From Pyrenophora tritici-repentis (taxonomy: Eukaryota > Ascomycota > Dothideomycetes > Pleosporales > Pleosporaceae), in NCBI RefSeq assembly GCF_003171515.1, contig NC_089391.1, positions 1,178,001 to 1,242,000 on the forward strand: a stretch of 64,000 nt of DNA, read 5' to 3'. Both the position numbers and the translations under genes were made by a program. Below are positions 1 to 12,072 of this stretch, piece by piece. Position 1 is the first letter of the stretch; every line of letters begins with the position of its first letter. The notes under the pieces were generated by a model. It did not search any database. It saw nothing but the letters and a program-made list of their open reading frames with translations, and had not been told where the DNA came from.

Positions 1-412
1 AGAGGAAAAAAAAGAAGCGTTTCGTTTCGTTTCGTTCCGTCCCGTTTCGTTTCGTATCAAGTAATCGGAGACCGCCGCAAGCCGCCCCGCACGCAACCCC
101 CACACTCATATTCCCACGCCGCAAAGCCACAGAATGCAGCCAGCCATGGTACGGCGGCAGGGGGCCCGACATCCCCTCCTCTTCTCGAACTCGAACTCAA
201 CAACACTACTCCCCGGGCCGAAAGAGACTACCATCGGGCCAGAAGCAGCAGCTCAACAACAAAAATAGCCCAAAGAAAGAAAGGCGTGTTTATTCATTCA
301 TCACATGCCCGTCCCACCGGGCCCTGTCTACGTGTCAGCAACCGAAGGAATGGGAACGAAAAGAACCCCCACATCACACAGCAACCCCGCCCGCTTTCAC
401 AGCTGCATGTAC
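1..412. other. 3' flank of the Zn2Cys6 gene
   Basis: No convincing coding sequence. It holds a short TTTCG-type pentanucleotide repeat at about 18-55 and A-rich stretches that may be 3' untranslated sequence of the minus-strand regulator ending at 413. A further terminal exon of that gene could lie here if the splice donor near 500 is used. Confidence 0.5.
18..55. repeat. TTTCG pentanucleotide microsatellite
   Basis: Seven or so tandem units of the TTTCG type with two interrupted units (TTCCG, TCCCG). It is a simple repeat without visible coding function. Confidence 0.7.
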
Positions 413-946
413 TTACTCTGCATCTGCAGACGTGGGGGTAATGAAACAGAATGGAGCGGGGGTAATGGGTGTGAGGGGAAGAAGAGGGGATAACAACATA
501 CCAAAGAAAAACCCATCAAAAAGATCAAAACCATTCCCATCACTCCAATCATGCGTGCCATCACCAAACCCCATGCCAAACCCAATACCCACGTCCTGCA
601 AGCCACCCGGCGCCGTGTCCGCGCCCCCACCACCACTGTTTGCACCACCGCTACCATGCACGGGGAAACTGCTGTCGAGGAAATCTAGATCTGAGAAACC
701 GCCTATGTCGGGGTAAGTGCTATTGATATTTTGGGTGAAATTAGTGGTATAGGGGCTTTGGGTGTTGTTGTTGGGGATTTGGTAGGGTGATGTTGGTGTC
801 CCCGCTGCTGCTCCATTGCTGCTGCTAAAAGTGGTGGTTTGACTGTTGGGGCTAGGCATGTTTGGACTTGCAGCAGTGAAGTAGTTTGGTTGGTGGTGAG
901 AACGGATTTGAGGGGAGATTTTGAGATCAGCGGTAAAAGGCTGTGG

Positions 947-993
<47 letters not shown>

Positions 994-3900
994 GAGTTTC
1001 CGACTTCATGGGTGTGGGAGGGGGTCTCATTGCGTTTACTTGGTTGCTTACGCGGCTGAAGGACCGTTTGTCCGTTTCGTCATCTGAGAAGAGGTCCTTG
1101 AGGTTCATGTCGAAACGTGGCACGGGACGACGACGCTGCTGCTGCTGTTGCGGTTGCTGTTGGCCGAAGAAATTGGCCGTGTTGCCGGTCCCGTACCCTT
1201 GCATTTCGGTATCCGGCCTTGCATCAGCATCCGAAGTAGAAGAGGTATATGCGGCGCTCGGTGACGTTTGCGTGTGATATTGTTGAGGTTGCGGCAATGC
1301 GCGCAGAGCCTGGGCTCCGAAACCCGTCGTCGACATGCACATCTGAATGGTGGCTTTGCTCATCCGATCGAATGCATCGCGGCATGCTTCCGCAGGCGGG
1401 CAATTGTCAATCAAATCGCCTAATACAGATGTGGCGGCAAGGACTGTAAAGTCGACATCGTCAAGGGACTGCATGCGTCAGATATAATGTTACACATATA
1501 ACATGGCCATGTTGGGCTTGCGCAAGGGTTAATCTGACATACCAGTAAGCTGCGCACATGAACACTGTGCCACACGGCATAGAGGAAGGATATACCTAGA
1601 CAAGTCAGCACTACGACCGGGAATAGGCGTTATAAAGGACTTACCGGCCATGAACAGGTGATGGGTTGCGAGGAATGTGTAATTAACAAGGTGGACCCGA
1701 TGCAACTGCCGGTATAACTTCAGAACCTTCTGACCCGCTTCAGCTACCTTGAGGAAGACCAAATCCTCATCGTCCCGCTCCTCTGGATTGGCCATTGAAG
1801 GGCTGCCCATGTCCGAGCCAGCATTGCCAAGTTCGTCCTGCAAACCGGAAGGAACGACTAGGCTCTGCCGATACAGCATGATGATGGCCTGCCAGTAATT
1901 CAGCTCTAAGAAAAGTGGTGAGAACTGCACGCCGGCCTCAAGCTGTGTTGGCGCCGAATCCTTCCATTCCAGCAACCGTCTATCAATATCGATGCGCCAG
2001 GCGCGGAACGAGTCAAAATTGGCGAGGAAGGGGGAGGGCAGCTTGGTGTGCATGAATTCATTGGCTTGGTTGGCACCACTTGCTCTTGCCTGTTGTGCTT
2101 GCCGATGCTGTAAGACTTGGAGAATTTCACTCTGCAGTAGTCTCAGTCGGAAATAGTGGTGAGCTACGAGCTTGTACGTTGGTTTTTCATGGTGTGCGGG
2201 TGGTTCCAAAAAGCCCTCCTTTGTAATGTAGCGATCATCCAGCAGTGAGGGGAATTCAGTAGTCACGATTTGGTCAGTGATGCCCTGAAGGTTGTTAGTC
2301 CTCTGATCATCTCCTTTTGAGGTTTGGAACCAATATGGTCTTCCTCACACCCACTGTTTGACGATAATTCATATCCCATACACATGGGTCGTGGAACCGA
2401 ATGAAGTCACCTCACATGATATGAAGGAGTACTTACGAAAGGTCTTCCGACACATGTGCTCACAAGTCTGTCCAAAGAGTAGACACACCACCATAGCCGT
2501 CGGCGCAGATCTCTGACCCACTGTCTACGACCCCTTTCTTTGGCGTCGATTTTGGATGGATTTGCGCTGCCGGTAGCCGTTGTATTCCCGTCCCCTTCGG
2601 TCTTGAATGCAGCATTCCCAGCAGTGTGGTCTTCCGCGCCGGCCCCGTCGATACCCACACCATCCTCGTAATGCAAGCCTAGATCTACGCCGAGACGAAC
2701 GGCAACACCCACAATGTACCACAGGCCGGGTGCGACGGGTCTCAACAGGGCAAAGCCAGCGAGTAGTAGCACAGCTTGCAGTTCCTCAAGACCCCCGCCG
2801 AAGCCGTCGGGACGGTCCGCAGCGGGAGAGGATCCTAGAAAGTTTTCCAGATGAACGATTGCCGAGGCGTGGTACTCCTCGGGTTGGTGCTGATGGCCTG
2901 CAAGTCTCCGCTTTTTATTGCTTGGGGGTGATGAGCGTGACTTGTTTGGTGAGCGGCCGTGGTCTGACACCGGGGAGCCCTCTGAGTCGGAACTACCCAA
3001 GATGATGCCGGCGCCAATGGCAAAGACAATGTTGAGCATATACGACTCGCGTGAGGTACGGTGCCGTTCTCCGGAAGCGTACACGCGCTGAAACATGTCC
3101 ATGAACTCGCCCCGGTGCAGGATGGGTATCTGTGGGTTCGCATGCTCAAAGTAGAGCTCAACGAGACGTGCGCCGAGCTCTCGGTCTGGGAAGGGCGCCT
3201 GGCGTATGGTGGGTTTGGTCTGTAGTCCAAAGAACGAGTCCCGCATTGAGGTGCCACTGTCCACGACGCTGCTCGTCACCTTGGCGCCCCTGTTGCTCCC
3301 GCGCTCAGAGGAGGAGCCTGATACCGAGCTCTTCACAGCGGCAAAAACTACTCTTGCAAACGAGATGCCGGAAGTGGAGCCCAGATATCGCGGGTCACTG
3401 GCGCCTTGCACCGAGACCATGCCAATGTTGGACACTAGCTTGGTCAGTTTCTCCCGGTCGTACTTGTCGCTTTCCTCTCGTGCTTGCGCCGTGGTGGGCT
3501 TGGTGGTGCCATTGCGAGGCGGCGGCGGGGCGGCGGTGATGATGGGCCTGGGAGTGACTGCGCCATTGGATGTAAAGGCTGGGTTGAAGTCCTCAGCCTC
3601 TTGGAATGCGACATGATGTTTCTGCAGCAGTGTCTCGAGGTATGCGACGCGGGTTTCGAGGTAGTAGACATAGCTATTGCGCGGGTCAGTTCTCAGCCGA
3701 GGCGAGTTGGGATAGTAGCTCCCCTCTCAAACTTCGTACCTGCGCGGAATCTCTCGCTTGGTGATGGGATCATAGCCCACGCACTTGACGCCGGCCTTGT
3801 CGCAGGAGGCGCACGAGGGCAGGCGCTGGTCGCATCTATTCTTGCGCAGGCGGCAGCGGTTGCATGCGCTCACGTTGCGGAACGAGCTCGAGGCTGAAGG

Positions 3901-4005
3901 CGCAACGGGCGAGGCGGGCTTCACAGTCGAAACGGACGAACCCGAAGGCGAGGGCCTATCCCCATCATGAGAGGACTCGTCCAAGGAGCGCTTGAGGCTG
4001 CTCAT
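413..4005 (-). CDS. Zn2Cys6 (Gal4-type) transcription factor with fungal_trans domain
   Basis: Predicted nuclear DNA-binding regulator of about 1083 residues in five exons: 4005-3740, 3673-2437, 2284-1645, 1595-1543 and 1468-413. The start is the Met that opens MSSLKR; a Met five codons upstream is also possible. A canonical zinc cluster spans C48-C75 with spacing CX2CX6CX6CX2CX6C. It is followed by a PPR1-like linker and coiled coil (REIPRS-YVYYLETR), formed exactly at the first splice junction. The middle carries the fungal-specific transcription factor domain, with VELYFEHANPQIPILHR and GRPFGITDQ across the exon 2/3 junction. The C-terminal third is low complexity with a poly-Gln tract. 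The target genes cannot be told from sequence; the linker resembles PPR1 but I do not assign orthology. The C-terminus is uncertain because a GTATGT donor near 500 could lead to another exon. Confidence 0.9.
946..994 (-). repeat. CAA trinucleotide repeat encoding poly-Gln
   Basis: An almost pure run of GTT units on the plus strand, read as CAA (Gln) codons in the last exon of the Zn2Cys6 gene. Pure single-codon runs like this are prone to length change between strains. The Leu-rich plus-strand reading is only its antisense shadow. Confidence 0.9.
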
Positions 4006-5408
4006 CAGGGCGCATGGCAAGAAAGTCGGCAGGGTTCAGACTAGTCGAGCTCTCGCAGCACATCTGGGTCTGGCGTACCGGTAGGATTCCCCCCAACTCA
4101 GTTGAGAACGGACGGGTAAGCTTGTTTCCCCCGCACCGACTGACAACTACACCGAACGAGGTAGATGCAAGTGTAGGATGCAATTGTGTGCCATGGAAAA
4201 GGTGCTGCTGTGCCGTGCCGTACCGTACCTCTGACATTATCCAACCCCAAACCGCAACCGCAACCGACAACCGACAACCGTTGGTCGGTCGTGGATGGCC
4301 ATGTTTCTTATCTCCAGTGCAATAGATAGGCTGTGTGGGCCAAGCGTGGGTGCCGCTGCACGTCATGGCCGCCGCCATGTGGGAGGATTTGGACTGGGAC
4401 ATCGTCGGTATTACAGTAGGTCCAGCACAGCATTCACTATCGGCTTTGTTCAAATCGCCTCCTTGCCTTCCTCCTCGCCTTGGCTATGCTATGCATTCCC
4501 ACCTCTGAATGCACCTCATTACTCGGCTGATGTAATAGGTCTCCCCTCGCCCTCGGCTAACAGCCACCGCCGCTTGCTGCCCCAGGAACCATCCCGAGAG
4601 AGGGGTCCACTCGTCAAAGACATGCCCCGACGTCGTCGGCTCCAACATGTTTCGCGTTTTGAGTCAGAGACGACATGTATGCACCATCTCTGCTTCATAC
4701 TCTCGCAGCATAATCCCCCACTGACTCGCGACCGCCTTCCCACCATGTGCATAAAGCACACCGATCCAAGCACGTGTCGAAGCGAAAAGGAAGTATCCGT
4801 TACAAGAGAAGCATCAGTACTAATACCGTATCTGATGCCGGCAATGCATATTCCATTAGACCCATTTGGCCCAAACATGCCTCAGCCCTCGTGACCCCCC
4901 GGTCGACAAACTGGCACCATAACACACCGCTGATAGATGCTTCCGGTCAGCCCGGCCACCTCACTCTCTACCCATGTCATGGCACCAGAAGCAAGTCTCG
5001 TGACATGTTAAAAGAGTCATACATGTTCATCATTTGCCTGAGCGCGCTAATCTAACAAATACACTGTTACAAGGAATAACTACTACGGGGGTATTCTGTT
5101 TGGTCCAAAATGATAAAAACGCCGGCTCGTGCATGACCATTGCTGGTGTCCGATACAATCGAGCTTTCCCCTTCTAATAAATGCTGTCCCAAGTTTAATG
5201 ACGTGACCCAAAATGCCACCCAATATCCCAATGTCGCTAAGTCGCACTTGTATTCCATGCGCCGAGCCCCCAAAAAGTCTATCTTTCCCAAAGTATAATG
5301 TGAAACGAAGTGTCGCTGCCAGCGCGTAAAGTCTGATTCGTACTGGTTGCTGTTGGCCGTACGGGAAATGAAAGCGCCGCTATTACTTTTTGTCGTGATT
5401 AAAACCGG
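4006..5408. other. intergenic region upstream of the Zn2Cys6 gene
   Basis: About 1.4 kb between the start of the regulator and the stop codon of the MFS gene, both on the minus strand. It should hold the regulator's promoter and the MFS 3' untranslated region. Short AACCG/CAACCG runs lie near 4245-4285. I see no coding exon with fungal splice signals. Confidence 0.6.
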
Positions 5409-7304
5409 TTATTTTGAAAGAACATTCTCCACTGCCTCGTCAGGCGTGAGCGTCATGATTGACTCTGCGTCAGAGTCTGTGTCAATGAGGGCCTCCTCGT
5501 CATCTTTCGCCGCATAGTTTGTGCGCTTACTGCTCTCCTGCAGAGCGAAGCCCGGAAGCCAGCCGATGAGAGCAACGGCGGCAATGGTCCACCACGCAAG
5601 TCCGGACATGTGGAGTGAGGTTCCGAGGCTGTCCACTGCGCCCGATATTGTAGGACCGAATCCACGAGAGATGCTTGCGGAAGACATGGCCACTCCGTTT
5701 AGCGTGCCAAGCACCTTTTTCGATGGAGACGAATTTGCCAGGATGATGGCTAGAGATGGATACGAGAGCGATTGGAAGGTGACCTTGGCGATGAGCAACA
5801 CTACAAGTCCGGGAATCCGAAGCTTCTCGGGGAGGATGGCCAGGTAGGGTGCGAGCAGGTAGAGGACTGGGTAGCACGAAAGAGTGATCCAAAACGTGCG
5901 CAGGCTTCCGAGCTTCCTGCTGAGCCAGGGGAACACAATGACCTGGGCAAACATTTGGAGGAAACCTTGTGCAGCCAGGAAAGCTCCTGTCGTTTGCGTC
6001 GACCAACCAAAGCCACCCTCAAAGTGAAACGGCAGCTGCTGAGAATCTCCGGTTGGCACCTTTTTGGACATGAGGATCGGGAGGAGTTGCTCGAGAGAAA
6101 TGGTGTGAAAGGCAAGGATGCCGTAGCAAACCACGTTTAGGCACACTTGCTTGGTGAATGCTTGTCGGAATGTCGGGGCGCGGGCAAGCTCCTTGTCCAG
6201 GGAGAAGTCCGGTGGCTCGGAAATGGAGGTGCGCGTACTGCACAACGTGGGCGAGCTGTCGGTGCTCTGATACGCCTGCGCATTGCCGCCGTGGTTGTGG
6301 TCGCTGAGCATCGATCTCATCTCGTCAAGCGACGCATCCTTGTCGTCAAAGGTTGCATCTGCGTCTCGCTTCCAAAGTTTGCGAAGAAGCCATTGCCCCG
6401 CTTCGCGTCCCCGATCCTGGTCGTACTTGCGGTCTTCGTGAGTCTCTTCCAGAAACAAGATGCCGACGGTAAGTCCAAGTACCACGAAACCTGTGCAAAC
6501 AAGGTTCGGAAGAAGAAACGGATACCTCTCGAATATGCTACCCTTGAAGAAGGGCATTACGTCGGCAGGACGAGCGAGCAAACCGCCAAGCGCGCCGCCG
6601 ATGATGGTGCTACAAAAAAGCGGTCAGCACGGACAAACCCTGGCCATTAGAGCAAACTTACCCAAGGCACCATACGAAGGGCATTATCGAATAAGCGCGT
6701 GCTGGGCAAAGTCAGTTTGGATCGCCTCGTATCGGTAATTAGACCGAACTCACGTTGGTGTCGCTCATCGGTGATCAGCTCTGCTACTGTCGTTTGAAGT
6801 ACGCCGATGTTCCTGCATATCCAGTTAGCGAGGCTCAGACGCCAAGTGGACGCGATGACCTCACCCGTTGAGCAATCCTCCGAGGGCCCGGGCGATCAAT
6901 GCCATTGGTAGACTTGTAGAAAAGCCAAACAGTAGCATGCTCAGCCCCGTACCAAAGAGACCTCCCAGGAGCACCCTTTTCCGTCCGATCCGGTCACTGA
7001 GGCGGCCCCAGAAAATTCCGCTGATGCACTCCATGAAGGCGAAGGACGAAGTGACCATGCCCGTGTACATTGAAATTTGCGTTGCGCTGTGGCCGCTCAA
7101 GAAGGATTCGACCATGAAGTAGGCGTATGGGAATATCGACATGAAGGCGATTGGCTCGCATATCCGACATAACGCTAACAAACGTTAGCAGCTGGATCAT
7201 GCCATGGTAATCAATGGCGGTGATTTACCGAGTACGGCCATTTGTCTGGTGGGAAAGGGTGATTTGGCGCTGCCAATGGCAGATGCGGAGCCATAACGAC
7301 CCAT
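5409..7304 (-). CDS. MFS transporter, YCR023C/ZIF-like type
   Basis: Predicted plasma- or vacuolar-membrane carrier of 561 residues in five exons: 7304-7229, 7174-6865, 6812-6754, 6701-6662 and 6609-5409. All four introns are 52-54 nt except where noted by GT/AG ends, and the first has a CTAAC branch site; the frame closes exactly. The N-terminal half shows the MFS loop 2-3 signature GRLSDRIGRKRVLLGG after two hydrophobic segments. A long hydrophilic central loop (EETHEDRKYDQ to the SLDKEL region) separates the two six-helix halves. The C-terminal half has further membrane segments and ends in an acidic tail. The layout, with the family-typical EETHEDRK-like loop, fits the fungal relatives of yeast YCR023C and plant ZIF-like carriers; the substrate is unknown. 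The start was chosen as the Met before RYGSAS because it precedes the only exon that joins TM1 in frame. Confidence 0.87.
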
Positions 7305-10300
7305 GGTTGCGAATGTGTGTGTCGTTGGCTTGCTTCACGTGTAGCGGTGGGGGGTGGGGGTGGTATAGGCGTCGACGAGTATTATCACGTCAAGTGTTAT
7401 GACAAGAGGTGATTGTGGGAGTGAATTGGATGAGACAGACAAGACATGTGCGAGTTGGGCCACAGATTAGTACCTCCCGGGCTCAGAGATCAGAGTCAGT
7501 TTGCAAAGGACGCGAGCGTCACAGGGTATATAAGGAGCAGCAAGATTTAAGTGGCGTCCTGAAAACGGATAGACCGCTGGGATGAGCAAGGATGGTGGCA
7601 GCGGGGAAGGAACGGAGAACAAGCGGTGATGTTGTGGGTATGGATACGTAGTGTGGGCGGATAGGGACAGCTAGGGACAGCTAGGGACAGCTAGGGACAG
7701 CGGAGGGACCAGCGAATGTACCAGTAAAATGAGTAGCGGATCCGTCATGGCATCGCTGCGAAACAACCCATAGGCAGTCGATAAGCGACCGGCAGCTGCA
7801 GCGTTGGCAGTTGGCTTGTAGCTAGCTCATTTGTTTGTGAGTCCATGTCACCGGACGGGCTTCGTGCTCGCATGCCAAAAAGGTCTTCGACCCCTGAAGG
7901 TGGACCGGGGGTTGGGCTGGGGAAGGCGTGTCTGGGACAGTCTGGTACAAACTGGTTCGGGTTGGGCGGAATCCACGACCTTGGACGAGCTAGAGACAAG
8001 CGAGTAAGGTGGACAAGGGGGACAAGGGAGAGTTGCAAGAGCGTTGGACGTGGCTCGTAAGAGGAACAGGATCAACAGCGCGTCCCGACTCCCCGGGACC
8101 CAAGGCCTCAGCGCTAGTGTGCCCGCATGCCTCTACCGACTTCCATGGCCCTGAGTCGCGCCCGGGCAGGGGGGCCCCCCGGCCAACATGTGAACTACAT
8201 ACCGGCCGCAGCTGGCCGTGAACATGCCGTAAAGGGAGACACGGCTGCCCGGCCGCAGCCCCGGCCGACAAATAGGACCTGCTTCCGGCAAGGCCTGGTA
8301 ATTTTCTGTGCTGCTTCAGCTCAGGGGCGCCCGCAACACCACGCCGCCGGGCAATCTCACCACCACTCCCGAGTCAGAGGATTCGCCGAAGAATTTCGAG
8401 AAGGCAGCTTGGACCATGTAGCGCGGGGCCCATGCTGCCCATCCTGCTGTCATGGAGCCATGATGAGCGTCCGTGGCATCATATCGCGATTGATTGCTCC
8501 GACGAACCGCCAAAAAATGGCGGTGTACCGTACTATACTGTACTCCATCCTGCGCTGCTTCCTATGATTGCCGTGAATGGCCACGCCGTCATATGGCCTT
8601 GCTGCGATACGTAGGTAGATAGCTCGATGCTGTCCTCATCAGCGCCACAAATAGCCTCGTCGCCGGCTGCGTGGCCAAAAGGGCGTCGTCGACGCAGAGT
8701 GTTTCGTGTCCCTCAGACGGCGCCCTGGCGTCGTGCGTGCGTCGTCTTCATTTGCTGCCCCAGGTATCAACTTGACGCACCCCTGCCCACGACGCCTGGT
8801 TTCGAAGCTTCCCACGACCGCGCCCTGGGCCCGACGGGGTCGCACGACGACGTAGCTTTCTGGTCAAGCACCTGTCATTGCCCGTCGCATATGGTGATTG
8901 CTACTACTAGTCATCGAGACGTGATAACCCCCCGGCCCACCATCAGCTGACGCCCGTCTGCGCCCATCTGCGACGACGTAGCCGTCGTAGCGTCTGGTGT
9001 GCTGCTGCCCATGTCAGACCGCCCACGCCCACGCCAGCGGACCAGCGTACCAATGTACCAGCGCTCGCGATGGGCCCGGATAGACTTCCGGCGCGCGTTG
9101 CAAGTGAGGTGTCGCAGCCCTCCAGCGATCCTTTGCTTTTTAGTCCCAGCCTTGGACTGGCAGAGTGACAGAGAGCCCTGTCAAAGCATAACGGCTGTTT
9201 CGACGCAGCCAGTGTGGGCCGTGGCATAAGCGGCCATGGCGGTGTGGATATGTAAGGCTGGCCTGCAGATTTCCACGCGAGAGCAGGGTTATGGCAGATG
9301 GAAGCGTCTGAGACAGCCACCGCCTCTTTTAGCGGCGCTCAAACCACGCCCCTGGCCCTCTCTGATTGCTCTGATGCAATCCTCCGATGCTCCGAAACAT
9401 TCCCACCATGCTGCTTTCACCTAGACAACCGCAAACTGACAGTGCCGTGTCCAAGATATGCCAGTTGTACACACACCACATGTGCCGCCCTTGCACTTGG
9501 GTTTACGAGGTTCCGGAGGCTTGGGGGTCGTTCCCGCTTGCCCCAAGCACCGTAGACAACCAACGCCGGTACTATGGCTTCCGCCGAATTAGCCTTGCCC
9601 GCTGATTCCGTACCTAGTAGAGAAGGCTGTCTCCATCGAGCCAGCCATCAGCCGCTAGTCCCCTGTGTGTGAGGTCTCATGTCCCTTTGACAGCCCGACC
9701 AGCGACTGATACAACCGCGTAAGGCTACCCATGGTGCGCTGACTGGAGCCAGCGCATTTGCACCACATGGTCGCACAACAGCTCGTCATCAACCAACATG
9801 CAACGCCCCATTGAGAGTCCAGCGGCCTGTGTACGCAGAGTCGTTTTGATGCTGCGAACGCACATATCAGGCAACGCTTTGAGGCTTGTGCTTCTCTGTG
9901 TGCCATGACTTGCCGGTGCCAACGGTGCATGGTGTCGTTGCTGTCGTTGCTGTCGTTGCCGTCAATGTCACCTTCTTACGTGAGCCTGTGGTATGCGCTT
10001 GCTCGGTCCGTGGTCGTCTTCTCGGTCCAGCTCAAACCGGCCGGCCTCATTGTACTAGTATGTACATTGCGAGCCTTGCCCAGGCCCGAAAACAGCGTCC
10101 CGAGTCGCATCTCATCCCACATGGAGAACGCCGGGGATCAACCGGGACTCCGGCACCGGGTGGGTAATTTTGGTATTTACCGTACGTGTCTTCGTACATG
10201 CTGGGGAGCTCTCGTCCAACGCGGCCGGCGCATCCAGCGAATGACGTTACCATCCAGGCAATCACCACTGTCGTCCTGCCACGTCGTTGGATAGCTAGCG

Positions 10301-11096
10301 AGCGGCATATCACTTTGATGCGCGCATCATCTGTGGGCTCGTCTGCAAATCCGGTGAGATTCAGGACCCGTTGGTGGTCTTGTACTCCAGACACGGCGGA
10401 TTGCAACTGACGAGGCGCGTTAGAGATGAAAGCAGATGATCGCGTAGATCGCCTAGTTAGTCCAAAGTTAGCGTCAAACGCGCATCCGCCATGCTGCGCG
10501 GATCCCGAACAACGTCCCATACGACCGACCACCACCGTTGTCCCAAGCTTGTGAACGAGATGCCGTTGTCCGTCGCTGTGCCGGCTCTGCCGTCCTTTCG
10601 GAAGCAACACCTGCTCGTTGAGTTGTACGTCGCAGCACACCAACTTGGTCGCGTGTCCTGACTGTGTGTGTGTGTGTAGCTCCCGTCTGCGCTATGCACA
10701 GCTCGACGGTGTCTTCCTAAGCATCACGCCTGGCGACCCGTCGCTATGGCTTGGTGTCATCTTCGTGCGAAAAGGTAGCGAGTCCCATAGGGCTAAGCGA
10801 GCATGTTGTGCTCAACCCCCCTTTGAAACCGTCTATATTCACCATCGACAGGTCCATATGCGCCTGCTGTCTTACGCTTCCAAATCTCCTTCCCACCCAC
10901 CTATCCTGCTTTGCCGCCCCTCGTGACCTTTTCCACCGATGTCTTTCACCCGCTCCTCACGCCACTTACCACGTATACTTACACGACTGGATCCACAGAC
11001 ACGGATACCGTCAGTGCAACCGATGAGGAACGGCTGCCACCAGGCGGATTCAGCCTGCGGCACGGCTTTCCCCATTGGTTTGGACGAAGCCGAAAG
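7305..11096. other. long gene-free GC-rich interval
   Basis: About 3.8 kb with only short overlapping open frames on both strands and no domain motif, splice pattern or RNA gene that I can support. It holds a 10-bp tandem repeat at 7661-7703, a TATATAA-like motif near 7526 and a TG run near 10664-10677. The part near 10900-11096 is pyrimidine-rich and is probably the 5' leader of the small plus-strand gene at 11097. Confidence 0.55.
7661..7703. repeat. 10-bp tandem repeat, four units
   Basis: Four consecutive copies of CTAGGGACAG (the first with A for C). No coding frame or known binding site explains it. Confidence 0.85.
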
Positions 11097-11691
11097 ATGT
11101 CTGCACCAAACTCTCGTGATGCCAGTGGTTCTGCCTTGGCCAGTCCCGCGAGCACTACTCCTGTGCCCTCGGACTTGAACGCTAGCTCCGGTACTCCCAA
11201 TGTTCCCCAGCCGACCCAAGAAGTATCTATTGTGCGCATACTAGAGTACATCCGTTCGACCTTTAGTGAGGAATCCATACTGGACTCACTCCCGCTAGAA
11301 GCTGCAGCAAACCCAGGGGCCTTCCATGCATGGAGAGCGCATCGAGCCCCTATTGTGCAAGCTCAGCAGCCAACATCGCCAAGCCCAGAACCATCCACGA
11401 GTGAAAAGTCAGAAGGCAGCTCTACTTTGGGACGCAACCGACGTCCTGGGGAGTGGAATTGGGAAGGCGTGTGGGAGGAGCGTGTAAGAAAAGCAGTCAA
11501 GGCCAGTCTGTCTGAACCAGTTCTGTATGGCACGAGTGCTGGAGAAGATATAGTAAGATCATATATCTGTGTACATGAATCTATACTCACAAATCCTATA
11601 GATACGGTTCCGCGAGGCAGACGAGGAGATGCAAGAGAAGATGAAGTGGCATCTGGAGACTGCTGCTGCTGCTGCTGCTGCAGAATCTTGA
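11097..11691 (+). CDS. small uncharacterised fungal protein, poly-Ala C-terminus
   Basis: Predicted 181-residue protein in two exons, 11097-11552 and 11602-11691, joined across a 49-nt intron (GTAAGA...ATAG). Splicing turns an otherwise frameshifted tail into a charged helix (READEEMQEKMKWHLE) followed by seven Ala and a stop. The N-terminal 60 residues are Ser/Thr/Pro-rich. A conserved-looking helix follows (SIVRILEYIRSTFSEES) and then an aromatic motif, GEWNWEGVWEERVRKA. The start is the first Met of MSAPNSRD; an in-frame Met about 62 codons upstream would add a low-complexity stretch that looks like leader sequence. I do not recognise a family, so no function is assigned. It is transcribed toward the VWA-like gene on the same strand. 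Confidence 0.7.
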
Positions 11692-12072
11692 CTTGTCATA
11701 TAGCTAGCCCAAGCTTATGTCCCTGAAGTATGTAGCTGAGACCATGAGGTTGCATTGTAGAGGATTGCCACAACAGCGTCACTTGGTGTGCGGCATGTCC
11801 AAAGGCCAGAATGGGTAGTTACCAGTGACAATAGGCAAGTGTTCCTTGATGTAGCAAGAACTTCTCATGTTGTTTCCTCACCATACTCGAGCCTTCCCAA
11901 TCATAATATGAGACCTCAAGCTGAATTCTTCCTCTTAGTAGCCTTCTTCCCTCCATCACACACTGTTGTGCATTCTCAGCTTGTTACTTGGCTACTCTTA
12001 TTATCCATTTTCACCATCTTACCCAGACAGGCAGCAAGCCATTGCAGCAATCTTAGGTGGACGCAGACGTGA
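11692..12072. other. intergenic, 380 nt
   Basis: AT-richer spacer between the two plus-strand genes. It is presumably the 3' end of the first and the promoter of the second. No recognisable site. Confidence 0.5.

Noticed and set aside
839..1087. Plus-strand frame with a long poly-Leu run
   Set aside because: It is the antisense reading of the CAA (poly-Gln) repeat in the Zn2Cys6 gene.
10047..10643. Minus-strand open frame of 198 codons
   Set aside because: No motif, no splice support, atypical composition, and overlapping open frames on both strands in GC-rich DNA.
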